This document shows, in pieces, positions 32,768 through 40,928 of a stretch of 64,000 nucleotides of DNA. The notes below the pieces were generated by a model that saw only the letters and a list, made by a program, of their open reading frames with translations, was not told the origin of the DNA and searched no databases. Position numbers and translations under genes: made by a program. The DNA comes from Ferrovibrio terrae_B (lineage in GTDB: Bacteria; Pseudomonadota; Alphaproteobacteria; Ferrovibrionales; Ferrovibrionaceae), in assembly GCF_943371255.1 (NCBI RefSeq), contig NZ_CALRUC010000004.1, positions 12,978 through 76,977 on the forward strand. Reading direction: 5' to 3'. Numbering within the stretch: the first letter of the stretch is position 1; each line of letters starts with the position of its first letter.

Positions 32768-33249
32768 TGGCTGAGTCCCGCACACTCGCCGACCTGAGCC
32801 TGGGCAATGCCCAGGCGGCCGTGGCTGCCAAGGCGGTGGTTGAAGAGCGCAAGCTCGACAAGTACGGCCGCGCCTACGCCACCGGCAAGCGCAAGAACGC
32901 CATCGCCCGCGTCTGGATCAAGCCCGGCACCGGCAAGTTCACCGTGAACGGCAAGGAGAGCAACGATTACTTCGCTCGTCCCGTGCTGCGCATGCTGCTC
33001 GCCCAGCCGATGGTGGTGACCAACCGCACCGGCCAGTTCGACATCATGGCCACCGTCGTCGGCGGCGGCCTGTCGGGCCAGGCCGGCGCGCTGCGTCACG
33101 GCATCTCGAAGGCCCTGACCTATTTCGAGCCGACACTGCGTCCGGCTCTGAAGGCCCAGGGCTTCCTGACCCGCGACAGCCGCGTGGTCGAGCGTAAGAA
33201 GTACGGCAAGCCGAAGGCCCGCCGCAGCTTCCAGTTCTCGAAGCGCTAA
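32767..33249 (+). CDS. rpsI: 30S ribosomal protein S9
   Basis: 160 residues. After a variable acidic N-terminus the S9 core begins GRAYATGKRKNAIARVWIKPG, seen as YATGKRKNAIARVW; GGGLSGQAGALRHGISKAL is the conserved middle, and the protein ends KPKARRSFQFSKR, the basic tail that reaches the P-site tRNA. The N-terminal extension of about 30 residues is normal in alphaproteobacteria. Followed by a good terminator. Confidence 0.97.
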   Translation: MAESRTLADLSLGNAQAAVAAKAVVEERKLDKYGRAYATGKRKNAIARVWIKPGTGKFTVNGKESNDYFARPVLRMLLAQPMVVTNRTGQFDIMATVVGGGLSGQAGALRHGISKALTYFEPTLRPALKAQGFLTRDSRVVERKKYGKPKARRSFQFSKR

Positions 33250-33282
33250 TCGGTTTCGCTGCCATCCGGCGGCAAACGAGAA

Positions 33283-33315
33283 AGGGGTCGGAGCGCAAGC
33301 TCCGGCCCTTTTTTG
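33283..33315 (+). terminator. Intrinsic terminator after rpsI
   Basis: AGGGGTCGGAGC pairs with GCTCCGGCCCTT around GCAA, followed by TTTTTTG and TTTTT. It should end the rplM-rpsI transcript and isolate the next gene cluster. Confidence 0.85.
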
Positions 33316-33419
33316 TTTTTCCGGGCCTTGAGCTTTTCATGGTGCGGAATCGCCCGCCGGTGCTATGGCTGTGTGCACCGACGCGTCCCAGAATCGCGAC
33401 GTAAACGGAGTTTTTGACG

Positions 33420-33974
33420 ATGGATGCCGGAGAGGCATTGCTGCTCGTAGTGCCCGCCATGCTGCTGCTGCTCGCAGCCGGCGGCCTTGCCGGCTATATC
33501 GAGAACGCGATCTACCAGCTCTATCGCGGCGGCGGCGATGGCGAGGACAATGCCGAGAATCAGGCGCGCATGCAGGGCACCTACAACCAGCAGCGCACCG
33601 AGTTCGCCCGCCTGCGCGACGAGAAGGCGCGGCTGGAGGAAGATCTCGCCGAGCTGATGAAAGAGCGCGCCAACCTGCAGGGCCAGCAGCGCCGCATGGC
33701 CGATCGCCAGAACAACCTGGTGGCCGAAGCCGGCTATCCCGCGCCGGGCACCAATGGCTTCTACTTCCGCATCGAAGGCCCCGCCGCGGTGATGCCCTTT
33801 GCCGGCATGGCCTCGCTGCCGACGGCGATGGGCGGCAAGCGGCGCGTGCGCCTGGTGGTCTGGGCCGGCAACATGGAAGCGGCGCAGGCGATTGCGATGA
33901 ACTGGACCGGCGATGATGGCCGCGTGATCGATGCGCGCGAGTTTGCCGGCAAGCTGTTCTGGCACGAGGTCTGA
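33420..33974 (+). CDS. Membrane-anchored coiled-coil protein A1 (unknown family)
   Basis: 184 residues from the ATG at 33420, with GGAG 9 bases upstream; a TTG six bases earlier is too close to that site. Layout: one membrane helix at about 5-26 (LLLVVPAMLLLLAAGGLAG), a charged coiled coil at about 52-95 (ARLRDEKARLEEDLAELMK), and a C-terminal domain beginning GYPAPGTNGFYFRIEGP and ending EFAGKLFWHEV. That domain is clearly related to the one in the third gene (34659-35216): both have G-aromatic-Y, a GP, an R-rich strand ending in VVxW or VMW, and end in F-x-GKL. I do not recognise a named family. Function unknown. Confidence 0.8.
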   Translation: MDAGEALLLVVPAMLLLLAAGGLAGYIENAIYQLYRGGGDGEDNAENQARMQGTYNQQRTEFARLRDEKARLEEDLAELMKERANLQGQQRRMADRQNNLVAEAGYPAPGTNGFYFRIEGPAAVMPFAGMASLPTAMGGKRRVRLVVWAGNMEAAQAIAMNWTGDDGRVIDAREFAGKLFWHEV

Positions 33975-33977
33975 GCG

Positions 33978-34529
33978 ATGGATGGTCTTGTCGCCGCCCT
34001 GGGAGCCATAATTGCACTGCTGCTGTTCGGCCTGGCGGCGGTCATCGTCATCGACCGCGCCCGCAACGGCTATCGCCGCGCCGAAGCCGAGCAGACCGGT
34101 CGCCGCAACCGCCAGCATGAACTGACCATGCGGCTGGAACAGCTCGAGCGCGCGGTCGCCGAGCAGCGCCCGGCGATTGCCGAGGTCCGCCGCAAGGTGC
34201 AGCAGACCAAGGCCGACTGCGAAAGCCTGAAAGCCCAGCTGAATGCCACCGAGCATGTCTTCAGCTACACCGCGGTGCCGATGGAAAGCCGCGACATGCA
34301 TGCGCGCCCCTGGCGCTTCAGCGCCCGCCATCCCACGCTCGGCGCCGACCTGCCCGACACCGTTCCGGCCGGGCAGTGGAACCAGGGCCGCCCCTATGTG
34401 CTGACCGCCGAGAATCAGGCCGAGGCCCGCTCGGTGATGGACCGCCTGCTGCCGCGGCATCGCGGTTTTATGGTGGTTAACATGGGCGAGGCCTCCAGCG
34501 ATGCGCCGGCCCAGCCGAGCCCGGGCTGA
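33978..34529 (+). CDS. Membrane-anchored coiled-coil protein B1 (unknown family)
   Basis: 183 residues, three bases after A1. Membrane helix at about 4-26 (LVAALGAIIALLLFGLAAV), coiled coil at about 35-88 (RLEQLERAVAEQRPAIAEV), then a globular part beginning VFSYTAVPMESRD and including PWRFSARHPTLGA and a GRPYVLTAENQAEA segment. This matches the fourth gene (35209-35796) in the order F-x-YTA, WR, LGA, W-x-x-GR-x-Y, A-x-N, GF-x-V. The last 20 residues are Pro/Ala-rich. Function unknown; close packing with A1 suggests the two products interact. Confidence 0.8.
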   Translation: MDGLVAALGAIIALLLFGLAAVIVIDRARNGYRRAEAEQTGRRNRQHELTMRLEQLERAVAEQRPAIAEVRRKVQQTKADCESLKAQLNATEHVFSYTAVPMESRDMHARPWRFSARHPTLGADLPDTVPAGQWNQGRPYVLTAENQAEARSVMDRLLPRHRGFMVVNMGEASSDAPAQPSPG

Positions 34530-34594
34530 GTCTGGTCCGGGTCTGCGCCGAGTCGTGCCGCGCGGACACAATCAGCGGTAAAACTATGATTGAT

Positions 34595-34623
34595 TTGATA
34601 CCGCCTTTGCCCGACAGTAATGG
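34595..34623 (+). promoter_or_regulatory. Possible promoter for the second A-B pair
   Basis: TTGATA (34595-34600), 17 bases, TAATGG (34618-34623), 36 bases before the A2 start. It falls in the only gap of the cluster (129 bases). Confidence 0.45.
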
Positions 34624-34658
34624 CTAACCCCAGGGCGCAATAGCCAGAGTCCGCCGGT

Positions 34659-35216
34659 ATGGATGCCGTCGACATCGTCTCCGCACTGCTGCCATCGCTG
34701 ATGATGTTCTTCGCCGTTTCGCTCGGCGCGAACAGCCTGGAACGCTATGTCTTCAACTATGCGCGCGGCCGTTTCCGGCTCGACGATCTGGTCAGTGATG
34801 CCGACCGCATCCGCAACCAGCTTTCCGATATCCGCGTCGAATACGACAAACTGGTGGAGACCAAGGCGGAGCTGGAGCTGCGCCTGGCCGAGCGGCAGTC
34901 GACCTATGGCACAATGATGGCGCGCGAGGTCGAATTCAGCGACGCCCGCAACATGGTGATCTACGAGGTCGGCACGCCGAAGCCGCATCACACCGGCTGG
35001 TATGTCAAACTGATCGGCCCCGAGATGCACGAGATGTTCAGCGGCCCCGGCTCGGCGGTTGCGGCCTTTCCCGGCCGCCGCACCGCGCGCGTGGTGATGT
35101 GGGGTATCGAGGACGAGCATGCGGCGCGCCTGCGCACCAAGAAAATTTTCGGCGCGCTGTCGGAGGTCATGCTGATCCGCCCGTTCAACGGCAAACTCAG
35201 GCTCGGCGATGCCTGA
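34659..35216 (+). CDS. Membrane-anchored coiled-coil protein A2, paralogue of A1
   Basis: 185 residues. Hydrophobic segment at about 8-27 (SALLPSLMMFFAVSLGA), coiled coil at about 45-83 (VEYDKLVETKAELELRLAE), then the A-type C-terminal domain: TGWYVKLIGPEMHEMF, FPGRRTARVVMWG and IRPFNGKL. Both A1 and A2 begin MDA and have Pro in the membrane helix. The stop overlaps the start of B2 by 8 bases. Together with B2 it looks like a second copy of the A1-B1 pair. No known family recognised. Confidence 0.8.
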   Translation: MDAVDIVSALLPSLMMFFAVSLGANSLERYVFNYARGRFRLDDLVSDADRIRNQLSDIRVEYDKLVETKAELELRLAERQSTYGTMMAREVEFSDARNMVIYEVGTPKPHHTGWYVKLIGPEMHEMFSGPGSAVAAFPGRRTARVVMWGIEDEHAARLRTKKIFGALSEVMLIRPFNGKLRLGDA

Positions 35217-35796
35217 GCTTTCAGTCACCCAGTTCATCGGCATCCTGGCCGCGGCCGCCAATATCGGCATCGCGGTGATGATCATCATCCTGCTGGGTGA
35301 GCGCAGCCATGCCGCCTGGACCCGGGTGCGCCTGAAAGCCGAGGAGCTCACCGGCCTGAAGCAGGAGCTGGAGCGCCAGGCCGATGATGCGGTGAAAACC
35401 GTGCAGTCGCTGCGCGAGAGCATTGCCGACCTGAAGAACCAGGTGACCCGCGCCGAACAGGATCTCGATGCCCTGACCAAGCGGCACAAGGAAACCGATC
35501 TGCCATTCGGCTACACCGCCACCATCGTCGATGTGGTCGACCGTCGCTATCGCACCTGGCGCGTGGTGGTGCGCAATGCCGAGCTGGGCGCGCAGGCGGG
35601 CTCGTTCAGCCATCCGGCACATAAATGGATCGAGGGCCGCTACTACGAAGTGCCGGCGCCGAACATGGAATATGCCGTACAGGCGATGCAGCAGCGCTTC
35701 CTGCTGCGCGACGGCTTCACCGTCGATCCGGCGCCGCCGCGCGGCACCGCCATCGAGGCGCCGGAACCGATCGAAGCGGCGATCAGCGCGATCTAG
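35209..35796 (+). CDS. Membrane-anchored coiled-coil protein B2, paralogue of B1
   Basis: 195 residues. Membrane helix at about 9-29 (IGILAAAANIGIAVMIIIL), long coiled coil at about 42-92 (EELTGLKQELERQADDAVK onwards), and the B-type domain: FGYTATIVDVVDRR, TWRVVVRNAELGA, KWIEGRYYEVPAPN and DGFTVDP. The Pro-rich tail ends AAISAI. Overlap with A2 by 8 bases indicates coupled translation. Function unknown. Confidence 0.8.
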   Translation: MPELSVTQFIGILAAAANIGIAVMIIILLGERSHAAWTRVRLKAEELTGLKQELERQADDAVKTVQSLRESIADLKNQVTRAEQDLDALTKRHKETDLPFGYTATIVDVVDRRYRTWRVVVRNAELGAQAGSFSHPAHKWIEGRYYEVPAPNMEYAVQAMQQRFLLRDGFTVDPAPPRGTAIEAPEPIEAAISAI

Positions 35797-35871
35797 CGGA
35801 TCGGGCTGTCTTGGCCTAACATCCCGATATCGGCGCAATAGACGCCCCTCTGTGTTTCCCGGGAGGAAACC

Positions 35872-36843
35872 ATGCAGAAAATTTCCATCGTTGCCGCCGC
35901 GCTCATGCTGGCGGCCAGCCCGGCCGCCATCGCGCAGCAGGGCTATCCCAGCAAGACGATCCGCTTCGTGGTGCCCTTCGCGCCGGGCGGTTCCTCCGAC
36001 ATCATCTCGCGCGCCGTCGCCAACCAGCTGACCGCCGGCCTTGGCCAGCAGGTATATGTCGAGAACAAGGGCGGCGGTGGCGGCAATATCGCGATGGAGG
36101 AGGTCAAGCGCGCGGCGCCCGATGGCTATACGCTGATCCTCGGCCATATCGGCACGCTCGCGGTCAATCCGGCCATGTATGGCGCCAAGCTCCCCTATGA
36201 TCCGGTGAAGGATTTCCAGCCGATCTCGCTGCTCGCCGTGGTGCCCAATGTGATCGCCGTGCATCCCGATGTGCCGATCAAAAGCCTTGCCGAATTCGTC
36301 AAGGCGGCGAAGGACAAGCCGGGCAAGCTGAATTACGGCACGGCCGGCAACGGCAGCGCCGGCCACCTGGCGATGGAATATTTCAAGATGCAGGCCGGCA
36401 TCGACATCGTGCATATCCCGTATCGCGGCACCGGCCCGATGCTGTCCGACCTGCTGGGCGGCCAGGTGGAAGCCACCTTCAACGGCATCCCGCCGATCAT
36501 GAGTCATATCAAGGCCGGCAAGCTGCGGCCGCTGGCGGTCGGTTCGGCGGCGCGCGTGCCGGCACTGGCCGATGTGCCCACAGTCGCCGAAAGCGGCTAT
36601 CCGGGTTTCGAAACCTCGCAATGGTATGGCCTGATGGCACCGGCCGGCACGCCGCGCGCGATCATCGACCGGCTGGCGGAAGAAACCCGCAAAGCGCTGA
36701 ACAGCGACGATGCCAAGAAGCGCATCAGCGACGATGGCGGCATCACCGCCGGCGGCACGCCGGAGCAGTTCGCGGCCCTGATCGCCAAGGAGAAGGAGCG
36801 CTGGGGCAAGGTGGTAACGACGGCGAAGATCCAGCCAGATTGA
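35872..36843 (+). CDS. Bug-family (tripartite tricarboxylate transporter) binding protein
   Basis: 323 residues. Signal peptide with SIVAAALMLAASPAAIAQQ, cut after IAQ near residue 22. The mature protein has the Bug hallmarks YPSKTIRFVVPFAPGGSSDI, seen as RFVVPFAPGGSSD, then GYTLILGHIGTLAVNP, LNYGTAGNGSAGHLAMEYFK in part, and a carboxylate-binding loop. Such proteins deliver organic acids to TctAB permeases, but no tctA or tctB lies beside it, as is common for orphan Bug genes. GGGAGGAAACC precedes the ATG. Confidence 0.93.
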   Translation: MQKISIVAAALMLAASPAAIAQQGYPSKTIRFVVPFAPGGSSDIISRAVANQLTAGLGQQVYVENKGGGGGNIAMEEVKRAAPDGYTLILGHIGTLAVNPAMYGAKLPYDPVKDFQPISLLAVVPNVIAVHPDVPIKSLAEFVKAAKDKPGKLNYGTAGNGSAGHLAMEYFKMQAGIDIVHIPYRGTGPMLSDLLGGQVEATFNGIPPIMSHIKAGKLRPLAVGSAARVPALADVPTVAESGYPGFETSQWYGLMAPAGTPRAIIDRLAEETRKALNSDDAKKRISDDGGITAGGTPEQFAALIAKEKERWGKVVTTAKIQPD

Positions 36844-36849
36844 ACTGTC

Positions 36850-38034
36850 TTACCGGTTCAGTTCCTTCATCCCGCGCTCCAGGCCTTGCAGGGTGAGCGG
36901 GAACATGCGGTTGCCCATGATCTGGCGCACCACCTGCACCGAGGGCGTGAAGTCCCAGTATTTTTCCTGCACCGGGTTGAGCCAGATCGCCTTCGGATAG
37001 GTGTCGATCAGGCGCTGCATCCACACCGCGCCCGCTTCCTCATTCCAGTGCTCGACGCTGCCGCCCGGCTGCACGATCTCATAAGGGCTCATGGTGGCGT
37101 CGCCGACGAAGATCAGCTTGTAGTCATGCTGGTAGGTGCGCAGCATCTCGAAGGTGGGCAGGAATTCGCTGTGGCGACGGCGATTGTCCTTCCACAGCTT
37201 CTCGTAGACGCAATTGTGGAAGTAGAAAAACTCCATATGCTTGAACTCGGCGCGCGCCGCCGAGAATAGCTCTTCGGTGACGCGGATATGGTCGTCCATC
37301 GAGCCGCCGATATCGAACAGCAGCAGCACCTTCACCTTGTTATGCCGCTCGGGCACCATCTTGATATCGAGATAGCCGGCATTGGCCGCGGTCGACTTGA
37401 TGGTGTCGGGCAGGTCGAGTTCCAGGTCGGCGCCGTCGCGGGCGAATTTGCGCAGGCGGCGCATCGCCACCTTGATGTTGCGGGTGCCCAGCTCCACGCT
37501 GTCGTCCAGGTTCTTGTATTCGCGCTTGTCCCACACCTTCACGGCGCGGCGGTTGCGCGATTTGTCCTGGCCGATGCGCACGCCTTCGGGATTGTAGCCA
37601 TAGGCCCCGAAGGGCGATGTGCCGGCGGTGCCGATCCATTTGTTGCCGCCCTGGTGGCGGCCTTTCTGCTCTTCGAGGCGCTGCTTCAGCGTCTCCATCA
37701 GCTTGTCCCAGCCGCCGAGCGCCTCGATCTGCGCCATTTCTTCCGGCGTCAGTACTTTCTCGGCCAGCTTGCGCAGCCATTCCTCGGGAATCTCGGCGGT
37801 GATCTCGGCGCCGGCACCGGCAAACTGCAGGCCGTTGAAGCACTGGCCGAACACGCGGTCGAACTTGTCGAGATTGCGCTCGTCCTTCACCAGGGCGGTG
37901 CGCGACAGGTAATAGAAATCCTCGACGCGGTATTCGGCCACGTTCTTGTCCATCGCCTCGATCAGCGTGAGGTATTCCCGCAGGGTGGCGGGGACTTTCG
38001 CCTTGCGCAGTTCGAGGAAGAAATTGATGAACAT
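36850..38034 (-). CDS. VWA domain protein (CoxE-like)
   Basis: 394 residues. N-terminal helical part starts FINFFLELRKAKVPATLREY; the C-terminal von Willebrand A domain has VLLLFDIGGSMDDHI near 240, in which the MIDAS reads DIGGSM rather than DxSxS, and later FVGDATMSPYEI and WLNPVQEKYWD. These proteins work with a MoxR-type AAA ATPase, encoded just upstream, to assemble or insert a metal cofactor into another enzyme. The Gly in place of the first MIDAS Ser is common in this subfamily. The client is not in the window. Confidence 0.9.
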   Translation of the reverse strand: MFINFFLELRKAKVPATLREYLTLIEAMDKNVAEYRVEDFYYLSRTALVKDERNLDKFDRVFGQCFNGLQFAGAGAEITAEIPEEWLRKLAEKVLTPEEMAQIEALGGWDKLMETLKQRLEEQKGRHQGGNKWIGTAGTSPFGAYGYNPEGVRIGQDKSRNRRAVKVWDKREYKNLDDSVELGTRNIKVAMRRLRKFARDGADLELDLPDTIKSTAANAGYLDIKMVPERHNKVKVLLLFDIGGSMDDHIRVTEELFSAARAEFKHMEFFYFHNCVYEKLWKDNRRRHSEFLPTFEMLRTYQHDYKLIFVGDATMSPYEIVQPGGSVEHWNEEAGAVWMQRLIDTYPKAIWLNPVQEKYWDFTPSVQVVRQIMGNRMFPLTLQGLERGMKELNR

Positions 38035-38054
38035 GGCGGCCTCGTTTTAAAGGC

Positions 38055-38900
38055 TTAGTTCCGTTCGCGGCGGGCGATGAAGGCCAGCCGCTCGAACAGA
38101 TGCACATCCTGCTCGTTCTTCAGCAGCGCGCCGGCCAGCGGCGGGATCAGCTTGCCCTGGTCCTTGGTGCGCAGCGCATCGGCCGGCAGGTCTTCCGCCA
38201 TCAGCAGCTTGAGCCAGTCGAGCAGTTCGGAGGTGGAGGGCTTTTTCTTCAGGCCGGGCGTCTCGCGGATGTCGTAGAAGACATTCAGCGCGTCGCGCAC
38301 CAGGTTTTTCTGCACGCCGGGATAATGCACCTCAATGATCTCTTCCATGGTCTCGCGCTCGGGGAAGCGGATGTAGTGGAAGAAGCAGCGGCGCAGGAAG
38401 GCGTCGGGCAGTTCCTTCTCGTTATTCGAGGTGATGATCATGATCGGGCGCACGGTCGCCTTCACGGTCTCGTTCGTCTCGTAGACGAAGAATTCCATGC
38501 GGTCGAGTTCAAGCAGCAGATCGTTGGGGAATTCAATATCGGCCTTGTCGATCTCGTCGATCAGCAGCACCGGCCGCTGCGGCGCCGTGAAGGCGTCCCA
38601 CAGCTTGCCCTTTTTGATGTAGTTGCCGATGTCCTTGACGCGCTCGTCGCCCAGCTGGCTGTCGCGCAGGCGCGACACGGCATCGTATTCATACAGGCCC
38701 TGCTGCGCCTTGGTGGTCGACTTCACATGCCAGGTCAGCAGCGGGGCGTTCAGCGCCCTGGCGATCTCGATGGCCAGCACGGTCTTGCCGGTGCCCGGCT
38801 CGCCCTTCACCAGCAGGGGCCGCTCCAGCGTGATGGCGGCATTCACCGCCACCTTGAGGTCGTTGGTGGCGACATAGGACTCGGTACCAGTGAACTTCAT
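38055..38900 (-). CDS. MoxR-family AAA ATPase
   Basis: 281 residues. Walker A GEPGTGKTVLA near residue 33, Walker B VLLIDEIDKADIEFP near 110, sensor 1 in IITSNNEKELPDAFLRRCFF near 155 (seen as TSNNEKELPDAFLRR). It is the size of the CoxD/MoxR-type chaperone and is followed after 20 bases by its VWA partner. Together they are thought to activate metalloenzymes; no such enzyme is next to them here. Confidence 0.92.
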   Translation of the reverse strand: MKFTGTESYVATNDLKVAVNAAITLERPLLVKGEPGTGKTVLAIEIARALNAPLLTWHVKSTTKAQQGLYEYDAVSRLRDSQLGDERVKDIGNYIKKGKLWDAFTAPQRPVLLIDEIDKADIEFPNDLLLELDRMEFFVYETNETVKATVRPIMIITSNNEKELPDAFLRRCFFHYIRFPERETMEEIIEVHYPGVQKNLVRDALNVFYDIRETPGLKKKPSTSELLDWLKLLMAEDLPADALRTKDQGKLIPPLAGALLKNEQDVHLFERLAFIARRERN

Positions 38901-39014
38901 TGCGGGCTTCCCGGATTCTGCAAAAGACAGCGGATGGGGAAGACGCTAGGTCGCCACCCCGCGCTTCGCAAGCCGTGACGTTACGTCAACGGCGGCCGGC
39001 AACGACCAGACAGC

Positions 39015-39653
39015 CTAATTGGTGGTCTTGTAGTTGATGCAGATCTTGGTTTTTTCGGCGGTATCGACCGCTTCGCCGGTATTGCCGCAGGTGCCGCCGG
39101 TCAGGTCGGTCACGGACTGGGTGTTCACACAGAACAGCGAGCAGTCCTGGCAGACGCCGAATTCGTTGATCTGGTTGCGGCTCTGCAGATCATGCAGCAG
39201 GCGGGTCAGGCCCTTCACCATCTGGATGCCAAGCTCGTCGGCGATTTCCAGCGTGGCCTGTTCCAGGGTCTGCATCGGATCCTTGGCCAGCATGGTCTGG
39301 CCGGCCTCGGTGAGGCAGAGATCGACCTGGCGGCGGTCCTCGGTTTTCTTGCAGCGGGTGATCAGGCCCTTCGATTCCAGGGCGATCAGGGTCTGGGAGA
39401 CGGTCCCCTTGGTGGCGCCGAGATAGTCGGCCAGCGCGGTGGGGGAGCGGGAATACTTGTTGGCCTGGGCGATAAAACGCAGCGCTTCCCACTGGGCGGG
39501 GTTCAGGCCATTGGCGAACTGCAGCTCGCGGGTCAACCGCCCAAGGCGGTCGAGCAGGATGATAACCCTTTGAGCCAGCGCAGTTTTTTCGCTTTGGCCG
39601 GAGCCTATGCCGGTTGTTCCGGCCAGGGCGTGAAGGGGATCGGTGATCGGCAT
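39015..39653 (-). CDS. MarR-family regulator with Cys-rich tail
   Basis: 212 residues from the ATG at 39653. The winged helix is NPAQWEALRFIAQANKYS, then TALADYLGATKGTVSQTLIALESKGLI, seen in part as GATKGTVSQTLIALE. After about residue 160 comes a tail with five or six Cys: FGVCQDCSLFC, GGTCGNTGEAV and KICINY. Tails of this C-x2-C plan occur in a subgroup of alphaproteobacterial MarR proteins and may bind zinc or an iron-sulfur cluster. It is divergent from rpoH and a palindrome lies between them. Confidence 0.87.
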   Translation of the reverse strand: MPITDPLHALAGTTGIGSGQSEKTALAQRVIILLDRLGRLTRELQFANGLNPAQWEALRFIAQANKYSRSPTALADYLGATKGTVSQTLIALESKGLITRCKKTEDRRQVDLCLTEAGQTMLAKDPMQTLEQATLEIADELGIQMVKGLTRLLHDLQSRNQINEFGVCQDCSLFCVNTQSVTDLTGGTCGNTGEAVDTAEKTKICINYKTTN

Positions 39654-39706
39654 CACAGTTTTGTTTCGACTCGCTAATACCCCTTGCCAGTGCGGCGAGG
39701 GCAGGC

Positions 39707-39734
39707 GTATCGTGAGATTGTATCGACACGATAC
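39707..39734. promoter_or_regulatory. Operator-like palindrome between marR and rpoH
   Basis: GTATCGTG (39707-39714) and CACGATAC (39727-39734) form an 8-base inverted repeat; nested in it is a tighter palindrome GTATCG-ACA-CGATAC (39720-39734). The latter fits the size of a MarR site. It lies 54 bases before the MarR start and 76 before rpoH, so it could control either or both. Confidence 0.6.
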
Positions 39735-39809
39735 TAACAACGCTTCGCCCGACCGGCAGTCCAAGGAACCTAGTGCAGGACCGGGCGAAAGTCGATGGAG
39801 GACATATAA

Positions 39810-40736
39810 ATGGCCATCGCATCCGCCCCCCGGACCCTGGACACCGCCGACCGGCGCTACCTGTCCACTGTCATGACCAAAGCCATGCTGACAGAGGAAG
39901 AGGAATTACACCTCGCCCGTCGCTGGCGCGTTGATGGAGATCAAAAGGCCATGCAGAAGCTGGTAACGGCTTATCTGCGCCTGGTGGTCGCCAGCTCGAC
40001 CCGTTTCCGCAATTACGGCCTGGCAATGCCCGACCTGATCCAGGAGGGCAATATCGGCCTGATGCTGGCGGTGAACCGTTTCGACCCCGAGCGCGGCGTG
40101 CGCTTTTCCACCTATGCATCCTGGTGGATCCGCTCGTCGATCCAGGAATATGTGCTGCGCAACTGGTCGATCGTGCGGTCGGGCACCTCGGCCGGCCAGA
40201 AGGCGCTGTTCTTCAACCTGCGCTGGCTGCGCGCCAAGCTGGAGCGGGCCGGTGGCGGCACGGTGACGCTGGACAATGCCACGCGCGATGAAATCGCCAC
40301 GGCGCTCAAGGTATCGCCGAATGACGTGACCAACATGGCCCAGCGCCTGTCGGCCCGCGACCATTCGCTGAACGAGACCGTGGGCGGCGAGGAGGGCGGC
40401 GACGCCTTCCAGGACTTCCTGGTCGATCCGGGCCCTAACCCTGAGGAAATCGTCACCACCAAGCTGGATGGCGGTTTGCGGCGGGAATGGCTGACGGAAT
40501 CGCTCAAGGAGCTGAACGCACGTGAGCAGATGATCATCGTCGAGCGCATGCTGACCGACGAGAAGGCCACCCTGGAAGAGCTGGGCGGCAAGCTCGGCGT
40601 CACCAAGGAACGCGTGCGCCAGATCGAGACCAAGGCCTTCCGCAAGCTGCAGAATGCCGTGCATCGCAAGGCCAAGCTGGCCGGCGAGAAGCTGGCCCCG
40701 ATGCTGGATGACATGAGCCACATGGCCCCGGCGTGA
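39810..40736 (+). CDS. rpoH: RNA polymerase sigma factor RpoH (sigma-32)
   Basis: 308 residues. Region 2 contains MPDLIQEGNIGLMLAVNRFD and FSTYASWWIRSSIQEYVLRN, seen in parts, and the RpoH box is GQKALFFNLRWL near residue 130, the mark that separates heat shock sigma factors from RpoD. Region 4.2 is ATLEELGGKLGVTKERVRQIE, seen as LGGKLGVTKERVRQ, for the -35 box. GGAGG precedes the ATG by 9 bases. It directs heat shock genes and, in relatives with two copies, also oxidative stress genes. Which of the two types this is cannot be settled here. Confidence 0.93.
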   Translation: MAIASAPRTLDTADRRYLSTVMTKAMLTEEEELHLARRWRVDGDQKAMQKLVTAYLRLVVASSTRFRNYGLAMPDLIQEGNIGLMLAVNRFDPERGVRFSTYASWWIRSSIQEYVLRNWSIVRSGTSAGQKALFFNLRWLRAKLERAGGGTVTLDNATRDEIATALKVSPNDVTNMAQRLSARDHSLNETVGGEEGGDAFQDFLVDPGPNPEEIVTTKLDGGLRREWLTESLKELNAREQMIIVERMLTDEKATLEELGGKLGVTKERVRQIETKAFRKLQNAVHRKAKLAGEKLAPMLDDMSHMAPA

Positions 40737-40737
40737 T

Positions 40738-40754
40738 CCCGGCTTGAAGCCGGG
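40738..40754 (+). terminator. Stem-loop after rpoH
   Basis: CCCGGCTT-G-AAGCCGGG is a nearly perfect palindrome right after the rpoH stop, followed by ACGTTAAAA. There is no T-run, so it may only partly terminate. Confidence 0.5.
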
Positions 40755-40778
40755 ACGTTAAAAGGCGCCCAAGTGTTT

Positions 40779-40810
40779 GCAGGCGTGGCCGGAATATCGG
40801 TCACGCCTGC
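40779..40810 (+). terminator. Second stem-loop before tRNA-Asp
   Basis: GCAGGCGTG (40779-40787) and CACGCCTGC (40802-40810) pair perfectly over 9 bases with a 14-base loop. It ends directly at the tRNA-Asp -35 box, so it probably separates the rpoH and tRNA transcripts. Confidence 0.45.
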
Positions 40811-40839
40811 TTGACATCGGGGGTGGTGAAGGGTAAACC
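40811..40839 (+). promoter_or_regulatory. Promoter of tRNA-Asp
   Basis: TTGACA (40811-40816), 17 bases, TAAACC (40834-40839), ending 12 bases before the tRNA. The start site would fall about 6 bases before the mature 5' end. Confidence 0.65.
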
Positions 40840-40851
40840 GCCTGCCGCCGC

Positions 40852-40928
<77 letters not shown>

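Noticed and set aside
39810..40736. Assignment to RpoH2 of the singlet oxygen response
   Set aside because: Tempting given the ChrR island, but no TGATCC-type promoter precedes the gene and the two RpoH types cannot be told apart with confidence by eye.
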